The notes beneath the pieces were generated by a model. It searched no databases and was not told the origin of the DNA. It was given only the letters and a program-made list of their open reading frames with translations. Of a stretch of 22,891 bases of DNA, positions 7,022 to 14,970 are shown in pieces. The stretch lies in assembly GCA_015478675.1 (NCBI GenBank), contig JADMIH010000047.1, positions 1-22,891 on the forward strand. Direction: 5' to 3'. Position 1 is the first letter of the stretch. Each line of letters begins with the position of its first letter. Made by a program: the position numbers and the translations under genes. This DNA comes from Chloroflexota bacterium. GTDB taxonomy: Bacteria; Chloroflexota; Chloroflexia; QHBQ01; JADMIH01.

Positions 7022-9412
7022 TTACAGCCCTTGAATGAGCGCGAGCAGATCAGCGCCATACCTCTCAAGATTGTTGCGGCCCACGCCTTTGAGCACGAGC
7101 AGGTCATCCTGGCTCTGGGCGTTGCTTTTTGCTATAGCCCAGAGCGTCTTGTCGTGGAAGATCACATAGGGCGGAAGGTTGATACGGTTGGCGACAACTC
7201 TGCGCCAGGCGCGCAGCCGCTCGAAGAGGTCGGCCTCTTCGGGTGTAGGCGGCCTGTCGTCCTCCGCCGCTTGCGTCGCCAGCTTGAATGCTCTATCAGG
7301 CCCTTGCGTGCGTGATTGCTCACGCTCCTCGAAGGGGCTGCGCTCTTTAGGTTTTGCCTGCTTCTTTGCCTTCAGCGTTACCGTGCCCGTCGGCACTCTG
7401 TCGAAACCACCGGGAGTAACCTGGAGCAGCTTGTAGCCAGCTTCCTCGTAGAATTGCAGGTATCCACTCTCTACCAACTCATCTATGGCTCGCTCGATGG
7501 CACTTGCCGCCACTGCTGCGAGTGCGCCGAAGTGCTTAACTCTGTCACCCTTGATATTGCTGGCCGCTGAGCCTCTCAAAGCTCGTACCAGGCTCGGCTT
7601 GCCCGCGCTGTAAGGGAAACTCGCCAGGCACTCGATGATCACGCGGCCCGGGTTCTCCGGCAGATCAGGCACCTGGGTTTGCCGGACTACTGATCTGTCG
7701 GCAGGAGGGGAGCAGTGGTCGCAGCTCAGCTCGCACTCATCAAGTTTCTCCCCCAGGTGAGCGGCCAGCATCTGGTGCCTGCATCTATCGGCGGAGGCAT
7801 AATCAAGCATCTGGCTGATCTGGCGCTGCTGGGCTATGTCTTGCTGCTGGAGCAGGCTGTTGATTAGGTTAGATAACTCTTTTGGCGCGGGTAGCCGCTC
7901 GATCACCGGGTCACGTTTTTCGCTCCTGTAGATAATCCAACCGCGCTGCGCCCAATCGAGGAGGCGTACTTCCATCTCTGTGGGGTCTATACCGAGTTCG
8001 CTCGCCAGCGTCGCCATGTTGTGCCTTGCACGCTGGGGCGATATGGCCGCTACCCTTCGCATTGCACCGAACTCAGGATCACCTTCCATAGTGCCTTCGG
8101 GTGTGAGGGCGATGCTGACGGTTCGCGGCGCGTCAGGGTGGCGCACCAACAGGCCCACTCGCTCCAGCAGGCTCAACCCCACGCGCACCGGTGTGCTGCC
8201 CATCTCTTTACCCAGAGTTGCACGTGCGCCGCGCTCCACCTCTTCCAGATTGACGAATGCTGTTTTGCCCGCGGGTACCTGCCGCGCAACCTCTTTATAG
8301 ATAGCTCGAAGTTCCTCGACCTTTATCTGCTCCTGGCGCTTCCAACGGCTGATATTGCTCTTGTCGCCTTGCGTAATGAAAAGGACGCAGCGCGCACGGC
8401 GACCGTCTCGCCCGGCTCTGCCCGACTCCTGCACATAACCTTCCAGCGAGTCCGGCGGGCTGAAATGCACTATAAAGCGCACATTCCCCTTGTCTATCCC
8501 CATACCGAAGGCGATAGTTGCCACAATCACGCGCACGCGGTCGAGCATGAAGTTTTCCTGCGCTCGTGTTCTTTCTTCTGCTTCCATCCCTGCGTGGTAA
8601 TGACCAGCTTGCACGCCTGAGCGTCGCAGGAGCGCTGCTAGCTGCTCGCACGTTTCACGGCTGCGCGCATAAATTACTCCTGGGCCTTTCTCCGTCTGGC
8701 ATATCTCAAGGAGCCGCTTCATCTTCTGCTCTTTGTCGGCAAGCTCTTCCACTTCGTAGTAGAGGTTGGGCCTGAAAATGCTCGCGACCACCGGCTTCAG
8801 CTTTCTACCAAGTTGGCTGGCAATCTCGGCTCGCATCTGAGGCGTGGCAGTTGCGGTTAGGGCAAGCAGAGTTGGGTGCCCCATTACGGTGAGGCATTTG
8901 CCGATGAAAAGATAATCGGGGCGAAAATCATGACCCCAGGTGGAGACACAGTGGGCTTCGTCCACTACGAGCAGCGAGATTCTGGCATAGCGCAGGGCCT
9001 GCACAAAAGGCTGCTGGCGCAGACGTTCAGGGGCGGCGTAAACCAGCTTGTACTTGCCCGCTACGATCTCCGACATTCGCTGCGCCAGCTCGCTCGCATC
9101 GAGGCTAGAGTTTACGAAGGTGGTGCGCTCGTACACGTCCCCCGGCAGAGAGTCGTACTGGTCCTTCATCAAAGCGATTAGAGGGGATATGACGAGCGTT
9201 ACGCCTGGAAGGAGCATCGAGGGCAGCTGGTAGCAGAGCGATTTACCCGCGCCAGTGGGCATGACAGCCATCGTGTCAGTCCTTGCTAACACCTGGGATA
9301 TGACTTCTTCCTGCTTGCCGTTAAATTGTTCGTAGCCGAAGAGCCGGAAAAGCTCGCCTGCTAAATCTATCTCTTGAGTTCGTTCGTGGCTGTCCTGCAA
9401 AATAGTTGACAT
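7022..9412 (-). CDS. recQ: ATP-dependent DNA helicase RecQ
   Basis: 3'-5' superfamily 2 helicase for recombination and fork repair. From the chosen ATG at 9412 the protein is 796 residues. Motif I is PTGAGKS (52-58), motif II DEAH (151-154), motif III TATAT (186-190) and motif VI QESGRAGRDGR (328-338). Zinc-binding cysteines are C544, C560, C564 and C567. A winged-helix RQC-like region follows (about 588-668), then a polar linker, and an HRDC domain ends the protein (about 728-796). About 180 residues (360-540), including a helix-turn-helix-like LLERVGLLV stretch, lie between the helicase core and the zinc site, where E. coli RecQ has only a few tens. The open frame extends upstream to 9541, but that part is hydrophobic and unlike RecQ. 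GGTGG six bases before 9412 fixes the start. Confidence 0.96.
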   Translation of the reverse strand: MSTILQDSHERTQEIDLAGELFRLFGYEQFNGKQEEVISQVLARTDTMAVMPTGAGKSLCYQLPSMLLPGVTLVISPLIALMKDQYDSLPGDVYERTTFVNSSLDASELAQRMSEIVAGKYKLVYAAPERLRQQPFVQALRYARISLLVVDEAHCVSTWGHDFRPDYLFIGKCLTVMGHPTLLALTATATPQMRAEIASQLGRKLKPVVASIFRPNLYYEVEELADKEQKMKRLLEICQTEKGPGVIYARSRETCEQLAALLRRSGVQAGHYHAGMEAEERTRAQENFMLDRVRVIVATIAFGMGIDKGNVRFIVHFSPPDSLEGYVQESGRAGRDGRRARCVLFITQGDKSNISRWKRQEQIKVEELRAIYKEVARQVPAGKTAFVNLEEVERGARATLGKEMGSTPVRVGLSLLERVGLLVRHPDAPRTVSIALTPEGTMEGDPEFGAMRRVAAISPQRARHNMATLASELGIDPTEMEVRLLDWAQRGWIIYRSEKRDPVIERLPAPKELSNLINSLLQQQDIAQQRQISQMLDYASADRCRHQMLAAHLGEKLDECELSCDHCSPPADRSVVRQTQVPDLPENPGRVIIECLASFPYSAGKPSLVRALRGSAASNIKGDRVKHFGALAAVAASAIERAIDELVESGYLQFYEEAGYKLLQVTPGGFDRVPTGTVTLKAKKQAKPKERSPFEEREQSRTQGPDRAFKLATQAAEDDRPPTPEEADLFERLRAWRRVVANRINLPPYVIFHDKTLWAIAKSNAQSQDDLLVLKGVGRNNLERYGADLLALIQGL

Positions 9413-9590
9413 AACATTCCACCCTGCGTCGGTTGATGCCGCTGCAAACACTGCAACTATGGCTAAAGTGTACCACATTTGCGGCAGGCGGCGCTGCAAA
9501 TGCACGGATGGAGGGAACATCACCAGTAGCCAACAGTACACAAAGATGAGGCTGGCGCCCTCTATGCACAGTCCCCATTACACGCCAGCC

Positions 9591-9619
9591 TTGACCGACT
9601 CTGTGAATATTGTTACAAT
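9591..9619 (+). promoter_or_regulatory. Strong sigma70-type promoter of menG-rex
   Basis: TTGACC (9591-9596) and TACAAT (9614-9619) are exactly 17 bases apart, 5/6 matches at each hexamer. Transcription would start near 9626, about 50 bases before the preferred menG start. A Rex-box-like palindrome fills the spacer and overlaps the -10. Confidence 0.8.
9601..9618. promoter_or_regulatory. Candidate Rex operator in the menG-rex promoter
   Basis: CTGTGAA-TATT-GTTACAA matches the general Rex box TTGTGAA-N4-TTCACAA at 11 of 14 fixed positions. It lies between the -35 and -10 and covers most of the -10, so a bound repressor would block RNA polymerase. Rex itself is encoded second in this transcript, which makes autoregulation by the NADH/NAD+ ratio the simplest reading. 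The site is inferred by consensus matching only. Confidence 0.5.
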
Positions 9620-9675
9620 GTAGCTAAGCCAACTGACCTGTCTTTGCGCCTATGCGAAGTGCGGGTGACGAAACG

Positions 9676-10473
9676 ATGAGTGTTTCTAGCACCAAATCTT
9701 TAGAGGATTCACAGCTGAATGGCCCTGTTTTGCTTGCCGCTCGCGGGCAGAGGGTGCCCCCCGTGAACCCCGATGCGTCGTTGAAGGGTGCTGACAAAGC
9801 GCGGTATGTTAGCGGCATGTTTGGCCGTATCGCACGTCGTTACGACTTGATGAATGTGCTGATGAGCTTCGGCCAGGACGCTTCATGGCGGCGGTATACA
9901 GTGCGTCGAGCAGCGCCCAAGCCTGGGGACCTTGCCCTCGACGTGGCGACGGGTACAGGGCGCATAGCTCAGGGGCTTGCCCAGGCGGGCGCAAGGGCTG
10001 TCGGCATAGATTTTTCGTTGCCGATGATGCTGCAAGGGCGGCGCGCAGGTGTAGGTAAAGGCCAGCAGCTATACTTCGCGGGCGCGGATGCGCTGCGTCT
10101 TCCCTTCGCGGATGCCACCTTTGACTGTGTAACAACAGGTTTCGCCATGCGTAATGTGGTTGATATAGAAGGCGCTTTCCGCGAAATGGCGCGGGTGGTC
10201 AAGCCCGGTGGCCGGGTGGTCTGCCTGGAAGTAGGGAGGCCTGGCCTCCCTATCACGCGCCTCTTGCACCGCATTTACACTCGCAAGGTAGTGCCTCTGA
10301 TAGGCAGGATTGTGGCAGGAGATGCTGATGCCTACACTTATCTGCCCAGCTCGATGGGTAGATTCCCGCCCCCCGACGAGCTTGCAGCTATAATGAGAGC
10401 AGCCGGGTTGCGTAACGTGCGGTATAAGCAATTCACCTTTGGGGCGGCTGCGGTTCACTGTGGCGTCAGATAG
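9676..10473 (+). CDS. menG: Demethylmenaquinone/ubiquinone-type methyltransferase (MenG/UbiE family)
   Basis: SAM-dependent C-methyltransferase for the last step of menaquinone synthesis. The 265 residues carry the family signature MFGRIARRYDLMNVLMSFG (48-66), then WRRYTV, SAM motif I LDVATGTGRIA (88-98), the acidic end of strand two GIDFS (110-114), LPFADATFDCVTTGFAMRNV (142-161) and MARVVKPGGRVVCLE (171-185). A 45-residue N-terminal extension has no recognisable domain. The ATG at 9676 is preferred: GGGTGA lies seven bases upstream, whereas the ATG at 9652 has no binding site. UbiE, MenG and related methyltransferases are hard to separate by sequence; menaquinone is assumed because this fits the likely lineage. 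It is followed by rex after 31 bases, probably in one transcript. Confidence 0.88.
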   Translation: MSVSSTKSLEDSQLNGPVLLAARGQRVPPVNPDASLKGADKARYVSGMFGRIARRYDLMNVLMSFGQDASWRRYTVRRAAPKPGDLALDVATGTGRIAQGLAQAGARAVGIDFSLPMMLQGRRAGVGKGQQLYFAGADALRLPFADATFDCVTTGFAMRNVVDIEGAFREMARVVKPGGRVVCLEVGRPGLPITRLLHRIYTRKVVPLIGRIVAGDADAYTYLPSSMGRFPPPDELAAIMRAAGLRNVRYKQFTFGAAAVHCGVR

Positions 10474-10504
10474 TTAGATGCTCATGGCATTGAGAGAATA
10501 AAAA

Positions 10505-11278
10505 ATGCAACGACATTCTTCCGGGGCCTTCGCGGAAATGCGCGTAAACGCTGAAGATTCGATTCCCAGCTCCGCTCTTCGCGCTGACGAGGGCGAGATA
10601 CCTGACATAGTCATACGCAGGCTGCCGATTTACGCACGCAGCCTCAAGTACCTGGCAGAAGAAGGGGTCGAGACGGTCTCCTCAGGCGAGCTTGGCAACC
10701 GCCTCGGGGTGAGCGCGGCGCAGATAAGGCGCGATCTTTCCTACTTTGGCGAGTTCGGCAAGCAAGGTAAAGGCTATAATGTAGACTTCCTGCTGTCACA
10801 GGTCAACGCTATACTTGGGATTGATAGGGAGTGGCCGGTGGCAATTATCGGCTTCGGCCACCTGGGTCGTGCTTTGCTCCACTATGATGCCCTCAAAGAG
10901 CAGGGTTTCCGCATCCAGGCCCTATTTGATCACAATCCTGAGAAGGTGGGCCAGAAGGTAGATAATCTGGTGATCCACTCTATGGATGAGCTACCCGCGC
11001 TGCTTCGCGAGCAGAAGATAAAGATGGCTATACTGGCGGTGCCCGCAGGCGGCGCTCAGGAAGCGGCAGACGCATTGATTGACGCCGGAGTGCGCGCCAT
11101 CCTCAACTATGCGCCGATAATCGTGCAAGTGCCACCTTACGCCCGTATACGCCACATAGACCCACTTGTCGCGCTGCAAAGCATGACCTATTACCTTTAT
11201 AACGACGAAGAAGGTCCACAGGCAGGGATTGGCCGCAATGGTCGGGAATACCGCGCAAGGTCGGGCAAGCTCGATTAG
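10505..11278 (+). CDS. rex: Redox-sensing transcriptional repressor Rex
   Basis: Repressor that binds DNA when NADH is low and releases it when NADH rises, controlling respiratory and fermentative genes. The 257 residues comprise an N-terminal winged helix (about 32-95, with VSAAQIRRDLSYFGEFGKQG at 69-88, the Rex recognition segment) and a Rossmann domain with GFGHLGRAL (116-124) and FDHNPEKVG (141-149). The C-terminal domain-swap helix follows RHIDPLVALQ (216-225). The length is slightly above the usual 210-230 because of about 30 extra N-terminal residues; a later start such as M12 is possible. It shares a transcript with menG and overlaps the folC stop codon tail to tail. A Rex-like site in the upstream promoter suggests autoregulation. 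Confidence 0.97.
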   Translation: MQRHSSGAFAEMRVNAEDSIPSSALRADEGEIPDIVIRRLPIYARSLKYLAEEGVETVSSGELGNRLGVSAAQIRRDLSYFGEFGKQGKGYNVDFLLSQVNAILGIDREWPVAIIGFGHLGRALLHYDALKEQGFRIQALFDHNPEKVGQKVDNLVIHSMDELPALLREQKIKMAILAVPAGGAQEAADALIDAGVRAILNYAPIIVQVPPYARIRHIDPLVALQSMTYYLYNDEEGPQAGIGRNGREYRARSGKLD

Positions 11279-12714
11279 CCCTCCTCGCTATCGCTTTGAG
11301 CGAGTCCATAGTACTCACGCGCTTCAGCTACAGCAAAAAGTGAGCCTGTAACCAGCACTACCGCCCCTTCGCCGTTTTTATCTGCCGCTCGCGGCTCCGC
11401 CGCTATCCTCTCGGCTGTTTCTAGTGCAGCCGGAAGCTCGTCTACAACCTCAACGTTCAGCCCTCGCGCGCGGGCTATCTTCGCAAGCTCCTGCGGGTCG
11501 GCCGCCCGTGCGTGCTTCGATTTCGTGGTAATCACCTTCTCGATGGGCGGGCCGAAGACGTTGCTCGTGCTTGCCCCTATCTCTGCCACTATGCCTGCGA
11601 GGTCCTTATCTCTGGAAGTTGCCAGCACAAGCACTACGCTGCGCCCGTAAAACAGGTCGTGCATAGCTTGCATCAGCTTGGAGATAGAATCGGCGTTATG
11701 AGCGCCATCCACCACCACCACCGGATCGCGATTAACTATCTCAAATCTGCCAGGCCAACGTGTATTGGCGAAGCCTTGCTGTATAGCCGTTGGGCTTATC
11801 TCCAGCCCCTGGCCACTGAGAGTTCGGAGAGCAGCAAGCGCCACTGCGGCATTTACCTGCTGGTGGCTCCCCAGCAGAGGGAGCCTGACGCGCAGCCGTC
11901 CCGCAGGCTCGTTCCCCAGCGCTTCAAACGCGATTGTAAAAGCCTGATAAATAGGTATTGCGTCATCATTGGAGATCACCTCGGCAAGGTGAGCCGTGCT
12001 AACGTAAACGTTGTTGCCCACAATAGTCAGGCGGGCATGATTGCCGATTGCTGCTCTCTTGAGCACGGACATGGCTTCTGCGCTTTGTGGCGCGCTGATT
12101 ACGCGCCCGCCTGGCTTGATTATCCCTGCTTTCTCGGCTGCTATCTCCTCTATGGTATCCCCCAGGACCTGCATGTGGTCCATGCTGATGGCGGTTATGA
12201 CTGATACCAGGGGCCGGGTGACGTTCACAGCGTCGAGCCTGCCGCCAAGCCCCACTTCGAGCACTGCTATTTGCACCCCCACTTCCTCGAAGTAGAGAAA
12301 AGCGAGGGCGGTTATAAGCTCATAAGTGCTTGGCAGCAGGGAAGGCTCTCCGAGGTCTCTGACCTTATCAGCAGCGCCACGCAACTGCTCGGTGATGCGC
12401 CCTACGGCTTCAGGAGGGATCATCTGGCCGTTGACCTGTATGCGCTCGCGCAAGGTATGCAGGTGTGGCGAAGTGTAAAGCCCTGTCTTGTAGCCTGCTT
12501 CTACCAGCGTCTGAGCCATCATAGCGGCGACAGAACCCTTGCCTTTGGTGCCCGCTATCACAACGCTCTTGAAGCTATCATAGGGCGTGCCGAGCAGCCG
12601 CATCAACAATTGCACACGCTCAAGGCCGTCCATGTGGCGGGTGTAATTCACCCCCGGCAATTGCTCGTAGTTGGTGAAGCTGTTGATGTACTTGTACGCT
12701 TCCCGGTATTCCAT
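11275..12714 (-). CDS. folC: Bifunctional folylpolyglutamate/dihydrofolate synthase FolC
   Basis: Mur-ligase-family enzyme adding glutamate to folates (and, in bifunctional forms, to dihydropteroate). The 479 residues include HMDGLERVQLLM (28-39), the P-loop GTKGKGS (55-61), SPHLHTLRERI (82-92), LEVGLGGRLDAVN (152-164), MDHMQVLGDTIEEIAAEKAGIIKPG (178-202), WPGRFE (320-325) and DGAHN (336-340), in the normal order and spacing. The ATG at 12714 is chosen because GGGAG lies five bases upstream; the frame opens further to 12765 without family-like sequence. Its stop codon overlaps the rex stop codon on the other strand. A repeat-filled region lies upstream, and no clear promoter was found there. 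Confidence 0.96.
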   Translation of the reverse strand: MEYREAYKYINSFTNYEQLPGVNYTRHMDGLERVQLLMRLLGTPYDSFKSVVIAGTKGKGSVAAMMAQTLVEAGYKTGLYTSPHLHTLRERIQVNGQMIPPEAVGRITEQLRGAADKVRDLGEPSLLPSTYELITALAFLYFEEVGVQIAVLEVGLGGRLDAVNVTRPLVSVITAISMDHMQVLGDTIEEIAAEKAGIIKPGGRVISAPQSAEAMSVLKRAAIGNHARLTIVGNNVYVSTAHLAEVISNDDAIPIYQAFTIAFEALGNEPAGRLRVRLPLLGSHQQVNAAVALAALRTLSGQGLEISPTAIQQGFANTRWPGRFEIVNRDPVVVVDGAHNADSISKLMQAMHDLFYGRSVVLVLATSRDKDLAGIVAEIGASTSNVFGPPIEKVITTKSKHARAADPQELAKIARARGLNVEVVDELPAALETAERIAAEPRAADKNGEGAVVLVTGSLFAVAEAREYYGLAQSDSEEG

Positions 12715-12795
12715 ATCGTCTCCCACCGCCTCATCTCTACTCTGGCGGATGAAGGGTATCAGCATATGAAGGCGATGTCAATCCCCCGCGTCCAG

Positions 12796-13075
12796 GTAAC
12801 TGTTCAGATTTAGGGTGGAGCAATCTGCAAGGAGTAGCTGTGGAGGCGTACCCTTACGCACCCTCACCCCTGCCCCTCTCCCACGAAGGGAGAGGGGGCT
12901 TTACTCATGCTGAGTGCACAAGGGCTTGGCTCCTGTAACCCCATCAAGGGCTTAGCCCTCCACCCCTACTCCTCTAAAAATGAGAAGGATAGTAGTATAG
13001 AGGGGTGCTAAATCACTCGTATTTCCATTCGTAATGGTGGCCCGCAGGGTCATGCCTTACTCTGAACACCTACGC
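12796..13075 (+). repeat. Degenerate copy A of the intergenic palindromic repeat
   Basis: It begins GTAACTGTTCAGATTTAG, identical over 17 bases to the inverted end of the copy at 19176-19394. It contains CACCCTCACCCC and the hairpin CCCCTCTCCC (12873-12882) with GGGAGAGGGG (12888-12897). It ends AATGGTGGCCCGCAGGGTCATG, then CTCTGAACACCTACG, matching the distal part of copies B and D. The middle (about 12900-13040) differs from the other copies. No open frame inside looks like a gene. Confidence 0.7.
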
Positions 13076-13083
13076 GTCCAGGA

Positions 13084-13285
13084 GTAAATGTCCAGGGTTA
13101 GAGCAGAACCAACTTCAAGAGGTAACTGTGCGCCCTCACCCCCAAAGCCCCTTCTCCCTTCATGGGAGAGGGGAAGAGCCATGGGACACACCTGCACCTC
13201 TATTCTTCTGAAAATAGGCTGCTGAGAGCCTACTTTCATTGCCGGTTGGTGGCCCATAGGGTCATGGGATATTCTGAATGCTTAT
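13084..13285 (+). repeat. Copy B of the intergenic palindromic repeat, tandem with copy A
   Basis: It starts GTAAATGTCCAGGGTTAGAG and ends ATTCTGAATGCTTAT. Between these it shares with the inverted copy at 19176-19394 the blocks AACTTCAAGAGGTAACT, CTCCCTTCATGGGAGAGG (hairpin), TATTCTTCTGAAA, and a long final block containing CATTGCCGGTTGGTGGCCC and TCATGGGATATTCTGAATG. It lies only a few bases after copy A, in the same orientation. The flanks 12715-12795 and 13286-13347 show nothing further. Confidence 0.8.
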
Positions 13286-13347
13286 GCGACCGAGCGGATC
13301 ATGTTAATAGGGGCGCACTGCTCTAGCGTTAGAGGGTGTCCTACTGC

Positions 13348-14385
13348 TTAGAAGAGCTTGGATTGCTCGGCCTCCAGCGCCTCCATTGCTATAGGGTATG
13401 GGATACCCATGTGCGTGTAGGCGCGGCGAGTGGCTATGCGCCCTCTTGGTGTGCGTGCCAGGAAGCCCAGCTGCAATAGGTATGGCTCATAGACGTCCAT
13501 GATCGCGTCCGATTCCTCGCTGGTAGCGGCGGCTATGGTGTCAAGGCCGACCGGGCCGCCCTCGAACTTGTCTATGATGGTGTGGAGGATGCGGCGGTCG
13601 GTGTCGTCCAGCCCTAGCTCATCTATCTCCAGCCGCTTGAGGGCATCACGCGCTACGGGAGCGGTAGCAACGCCCTCGGCGCGCACCTGTGCGTAGTCGC
13701 GCACTCTGCGCAGCAATCGGTTGGCGACGCGGGGCGTGCCTCTGCTACGCAAGGCGATCTCCACCGCTCCATCTTCCTCAATGGCGATGCCCAGTATGCG
13801 CGCCGACCGTCGGATAATCTGCTCCATTGCTTCCTGGCTGTAGTAGTCGAGGCGGAATGTATCTCCAAAGCGGTCACGCAGAGGTGAGGAAAGCATTGCC
13901 AGACGGGTAGTAGCCCCGATGATGGTGAAAGGGGGCAGTGATAGCCTGAGCGAGCGTGCGCTTGGACCTTTGCCGATCATTACATCGAGCGCGTAATCCT
14001 CCATCGCGGGATAAAGCACCTCCTCAACCGCGCGGTTGAGGCGGTGAATCTCGTCTATGAAAAGGATCTCGTGCGCCTTCAGATTCGTCAGCACCGATGC
14101 AAGGTCGCCTGGACGCTCGATAGCAGGACCTGACGTGGTCCTGATCTGCACGCCCATCTCATTCGCCATTACCTGGCTGATAGTGGTCTTGCCAAGACCC
14201 GGAGGGCCATAGAAGAGGAGGTGGTCGAGGACATCGCCGCGCTTCTTGGCGGCATCGAGCATGATCTGCACTCGGTCCTTTAGCTTCTCCTGTCCTATGT
14301 ACTCCGATAAACGTTGCGGGCGCAACGTCTTTTCTACTTCTTCCTCGTTCTCTCTTGTGCGAGCAGAAATCAGGCGCTCAACCAT
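13348..14385 (-). CDS. ruvB: Holliday junction branch migration helicase RuvB
   Basis: AAA+ motor that drives branch migration with RuvA and supplies junctions to RuvC. The 345 residues include [16 protein letters not shown] (21-36), Walker [10 protein letters not shown] (60-68), Walker B and DEIH (108-114), sensor 1 GATTR (157-161), the arginine finger SPLRDRFG (167-174) and the C-terminal winged helix. [16 protein letters not shown] is the sensor 2 region. The length is normal (330-350). GGGAGGG seven bases before the ATG is a strong binding site. Neither ruvA nor ruvC is adjacent in this window. It is probably the last gene of a minus-strand group with the hypothetical and DUF4230 genes, but it also has its own -10 overlapped by a palindrome. 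Confidence 0.98.
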   Translation of the reverse strand: MVERLISARTRENEEEVEKTLRPQRLSEYIGQEKLKDRVQIMLDAAKKRGDVLDHLLFYGPPGLGKTTISQVMANEMGVQIRTTSGPAIERPGDLASVLTNLKAHEILFIDEIHRLNRAVEEVLYPAMEDYALDVMIGKGPSARSLRLSLPPFTIIGATTRLAMLSSPLRDRFGDTFRLDYYSQEAMEQIIRRSARILGIAIEEDGAVEIALRSRGTPRVANRLLRRVRDYAQVRAEGVATAPVARDALKRLEIDELGLDDTDRRILHTIIDKFEGGPVGLDTIAAATSEESDAIMDVYEPYLLQLGFLARTPRGRIATRRAYTHMGIPYPIAMEALEAEQSKLF

Positions 14386-14397
14386 TTTGTCCCTCCC

Positions 14398-14425
14398 ATA
14401 ATATAGAACAACCTTTCTATATTAT
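14398..14425. promoter_or_regulatory. Operator-like palindrome over the ruvB -10
   Basis: Arms ATAATATAGAA (14398-14408) and TTCTATATTAT (14415-14425) are perfect reverse complements with a 6-base centre. On the minus strand the core reads GAAA-GGTT-GTTC, one mismatch from the GAAC-N4-GTTC SOS box bound by LexA in Firmicutes and relatives. A minus-strand TATAAT (14421-14426) overlaps one arm, and the ribosome binding site begins next to the other arm. The layout fits a repressor site for ruvB; LexA is an inference. An mRNA hairpin is an alternative. Confidence 0.5.
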
Positions 14426-14491
14426 AACACATTATCGGCAAAATTGCTGCACCTGCCAGGGAAGTTTGTAGCCGGATCAGCCGCCTCAAGC

Positions 14492-14914
14492 CTACTTGCG
14501 GCCAGGCAGGGGTATTATGCCGAGGAGCCTTTTTTTCTTCGTGGGGCGGCCATAAGCTCCATATACGTTGGCGGCCATCTGCTTCGTCTCTGCATGCTCG
14601 ATCTCGTCCCAGCGTGCTTCTTTTAGAGCGCGCTCTTTCTCCCAGGTGAGAAGGGCAACTACCAGCATCACGGGCGCAGCCACGCTTTGCCATCGCCCCA
14701 ATCGCCACCACTCATACTGTGCCCAGCGGAAAGCCTTCAGCGGATTAGCCGATGGGTAAGGCGGCAAGGGATAGCGCAGCTTTTTGGAAGCCTTCTTTGC
14801 CTCTGACATCGCTTTACGCGGCGAAGTGGGCAATATTCCAGTTGGCCTCACCCCTTCCATCGCGGCGAAGCGCGACTTCTCCCTGAGCTGTTCCTTCTTA
14901 TCTCTCTTAGCCAT
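14492..14914 (-). CDS. Hypothetical basic protein with one possible membrane segment
   Basis: A 140-residue protein of no recognised family. The N-terminus is strongly basic (MAKRDKKEQLREKSR). A Pro-rich stretch lies at 49-60, followed by WAQYEWWRLGRW (64-75). One hydrophobic segment at about 76-91 (VAAPVMLVVALLTW) could cross the membrane once. A charged helix (92-113) and a Lys-rich end follow. The ATG at 14914 is chosen because GGAAGG lies seven bases upstream; the frame can open 13 codons further. It is 56 bases after the DUF4230 gene and 106 before ruvB on the same strand, so co-transcription is plausible. Confidence 0.7.
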   Translation of the reverse strand: MAKRDKKEQLREKSRFAAMEGVRPTGILPTSPRKAMSEAKKASKKLRYPLPPYPSANPLKAFRWAQYEWWRLGRWQSVAAPVMLVVALLTWEKERALKEARWDEIEHAETKQMAANVYGAYGRPTKKKRLLGIIPLPGRK

Positions 14915-14970
14915 ACTGCGACCTTCCTTTCTCACAACGTGGCGCGGCGTCACCTTTCATGCTCACTTGT

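Noticed and set aside
9413..9541. Upstream extension of the recQ frame with a hydrophobic N-terminus
   Set aside because: No family similarity, and a good ribosome binding site lies right before the internal ATG at 9412.
12873..12900. Intrinsic terminator in repeat copy A
   Set aside because: The stem is strong and followed by CTTT on the + strand, but no + strand gene reads into it and the T-run is too short; it is better explained as the internal hairpin of the repeat.
13057..13257. 66-codon minus-strand open frame in the repeat region
   Set aside because: It falls within repeat copies A and B, and its translation follows the repeat, not a protein family.
12796..13285. CRISPR array in the repeat-filled intergenic region
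   Set aside because: There are no regular short direct repeats with unique spacers and no cas genes; the repeats are long, degenerate and palindromic.
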